From contig CAJXTB010000001.1 in the NCBI GenBank assembly GCA_913061235.1, positions 620,001 through 684,000 on the forward strand: DNA of 64,000 bases, given 5' to 3'. Positions within the stretch are counted from its first letter, which is position 1; each line of letters begins with the position of its first letter. Of this stretch, positions 63,079-64,000 are shown one piece after another. A model generated the notes under the pieces. It searched no databases. It saw nothing but the letters and a program-made list of their open reading frames with translations, and had not been told where the DNA came from. This DNA comes from an uncultured Pseudomonadota bacterium. Its GTDB lineage: Bacteria > Myxococcota_A > UBA796 > GCA-2862545. Position numbers and translations under genes: made by a program.

Positions 63079-63723
63079 GTGGCCGATAGCCCGCCCGGAC
63101 TCGTCATTGACGACCTTGCACGCCGATATGGTCGGCGTTGGGCAGTGGCGCGAATCTCATTCCAAGTCGCCCCAGGTGTGGCCTGCCAAGTGACCGGCCC
63201 CAACGGGTCTGGGAAGTCCACGTTGCTCCGCTGCATTGCGACGGCACTACGTCCCCACCACGGTGCGGCTCGCCTAGACGGCAAGGACATCTGGGCATGG
63301 CGCCGGACAATGCGTCGAGACATCGCCTTCTTGTCCCATGACTCCAGGCTGTACGAAGACTTGTCCGCCAAGGACAACCTTCAGAGCTGGGCCCGTCTGG
63401 GAGGCTACTCAGCGAACGTTGATGCGCTCATTGAACGCGTTGGACTAGACCCAAAGCGAGACGACCCCGTTCGAATGTTCTCCGCGGGCATGCGCCGGCG
63501 TCTCGCACTGTCCATTGCCTTGATGAAGCAGCCCAAGCTGCTGCTACTGGACGAGCCCTTCGCCGCCCTCGATCCCCAGGGTCGGGCTCTCGTCATCGAC
63601 GTCATTCGTGAAATCTGCGCGACCAACGCTGTCGTGCTTATGGCTACGCATCACCCTGAAGAAGCGGCCGCGGCATGTGATCAGCATGTACGCCTCGAGT
63701 CCGGACGTCAGGTGGTTGCCTAA
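63079..63723 (+). CDS. ccmA: Heme ABC exporter ATP-binding protein CcmA
   Basis: The 214-residue ATPase has Walker A GPNGSGKST, signature FSAGMRRRLALS, Walker B LLLLDEPFAALD and the switch His in MATHHPEE. The short length and the ccmB-like gene that starts in its stop codon (TAATG) identify it as CcmA of the cytochrome c maturation ABC system, which powers loading or release of the heme chaperone CcmE. GTG 63079 lies nine bases after GGAG; a start at 63019 would add a non-conserved tail. Confidence 0.85.
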   Translation: MADSPPGLVIDDLARRYGRRWAVARISFQVAPGVACQVTGPNGSGKSTLLRCIATALRPHHGAARLDGKDIWAWRRTMRRDIAFLSHDSRLYEDLSAKDNLQSWARLGGYSANVDALIERVGLDPKRDDPVRMFSAGMRRRLALSIALMKQPKLLLLDEPFAALDPQGRALVIDVIREICATNAVVLMATHHPEEAAAACDQHVRLESGRQVVA

Positions 63724-64000
63724 TGGACGGGCTCTTCACACTCATCGTGAGCTATCTGCGGCAGCTGGCGCGGCAGTCGGTACACGTCTACCGCAAGGAC
63801 ATGTTGGTGGAGTGGCGGTCTCCGAGCCGGTTCCTCGGCGTGCTCTTCTTCGCCTTTGCGCTGATCTTCATGGTCGCTTTCGCCAGCAACACCACCGACG
63901 TCATGCGCCGCCAGGCCGGTGGCTCCATCTGGATTGGTCTGCTGCTGGCGTCCACACGTTCCCTCGACCAGAGCTTCGCCGCAGAGATGGAACACGGTGC
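63723..64000 (+). CDS. ccmB: Heme exporter protein CcmB (3' cut by window edge)
   Basis: The frame from ATG 63723 is open to the window end (92 residues visible). It shows the CcmB start: an amphipathic N-terminus, HVYRKDMLVEWRSPSRFLGV, a first helix (LFFAFALIFMVAFASN) and GGSIWIGLLLASTRSLDQSF with AAEMEHG following, matching the CcmB pattern of LW...LGLNRSF...E. It is the membrane subunit for CcmA. Roughly 130 residues should lie beyond the window. Confidence 0.82.
   Translation, partial: MDGLFTLIVSYLRQLARQSVHVYRKDMLVEWRSPSRFLGVLFFAFALIFMVAFASNTTDVMRRQAGGSIWIGLLLASTRSLDQSFAAEMEHG

Overview
This window is a bacterial chromosome segment, GC-rich and with a strong preference for C or G in third codon positions. 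I see no rRNA, tRNA, insertion sequence, integrase or CRISPR array. Several traits point to Myxococcota or a nearby 'delta' lineage: an ole hydrocarbon cluster, many short lipoproteins, huge Asp-rich calcium-binding-type repeat proteins, a C-terminal Cys/short-helix/Arg-rich sorting tail, paired M16 proteases, paired exported TldD-like proteins and a B12-dependent ribonucleotide reductase. The exact taxon is inference.

Layout. 1-4733: oleA (cut by the window edge), oleB, oleC and, after a 308-bp gap, oleD; together they make long-chain olefins by acyl-CoA condensation, ketone reduction, beta-lactone formation and decarboxylation. 4768-10074: two secreted/lipoprotein unknowns, an exported TldD-like metalloprotease with a paralogous partner, and a zinc-ribbon protein. 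10169-13991 (minus): a coiled-coil membrane protein and an inactive/active M16 peptidase pair. 14048-14911: a Dnmt2-type cytosine-5 methyltransferase. 14965-15981 (minus): a sigma-70 factor whose conserved N-terminus lies upstream of every canonical start codon. 16244-17887: a LysR regulator divergent from a TauE/SafE exporter. 17868-19508: an unrecognised protein with an HELCH motif. 19998-23795: a lipoprotein with 23 Cys/Asp repeats plus a small secreted protein. 23792-27365 (minus): OPT transporter, membrane protein and LysR regulator as one unit.

27490-34107: YhhN-family membrane protein, metallophosphoesterase, YqeY, arginase-family ureohydrolase, two unknowns, a POT peptide transporter and a small acidic protein. 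34217-39254: a GNAT-like protein, then a 643-bp control region and a class II ribonucleotide reductase. That region carries a LexA-like box, three DnaA-box-like sites and a correctly phased pair of NrdR boxes.

39428-53175 is the most distinctive accessory region. It holds six paralogous lipoproteins built from thrombospondin-type-3 calcium repeats alternating with two unnamed beta-rich domains, preceded by low-complexity Asp/Thr stalks, and two small paralogous Cys lipoproteins that each converge on one of the large genes. It looks like a home-grown surface-protein family expanding by local duplication.

53269-64000 is mostly conserved metabolism and housekeeping: an SPFH lipoprotein, a duplicated-domain exported protein, a nitronate monooxygenase-family enzyme, a PhoX-like phosphatase, a highly structured intergenic element of about 240 bp, rpsR, mutM, a PEBP-family protein, two paralogous membrane proteins, adk, a YkgJ-type Cys-cluster protein, and ccmA followed by the first part of ccmB, which runs off the end.
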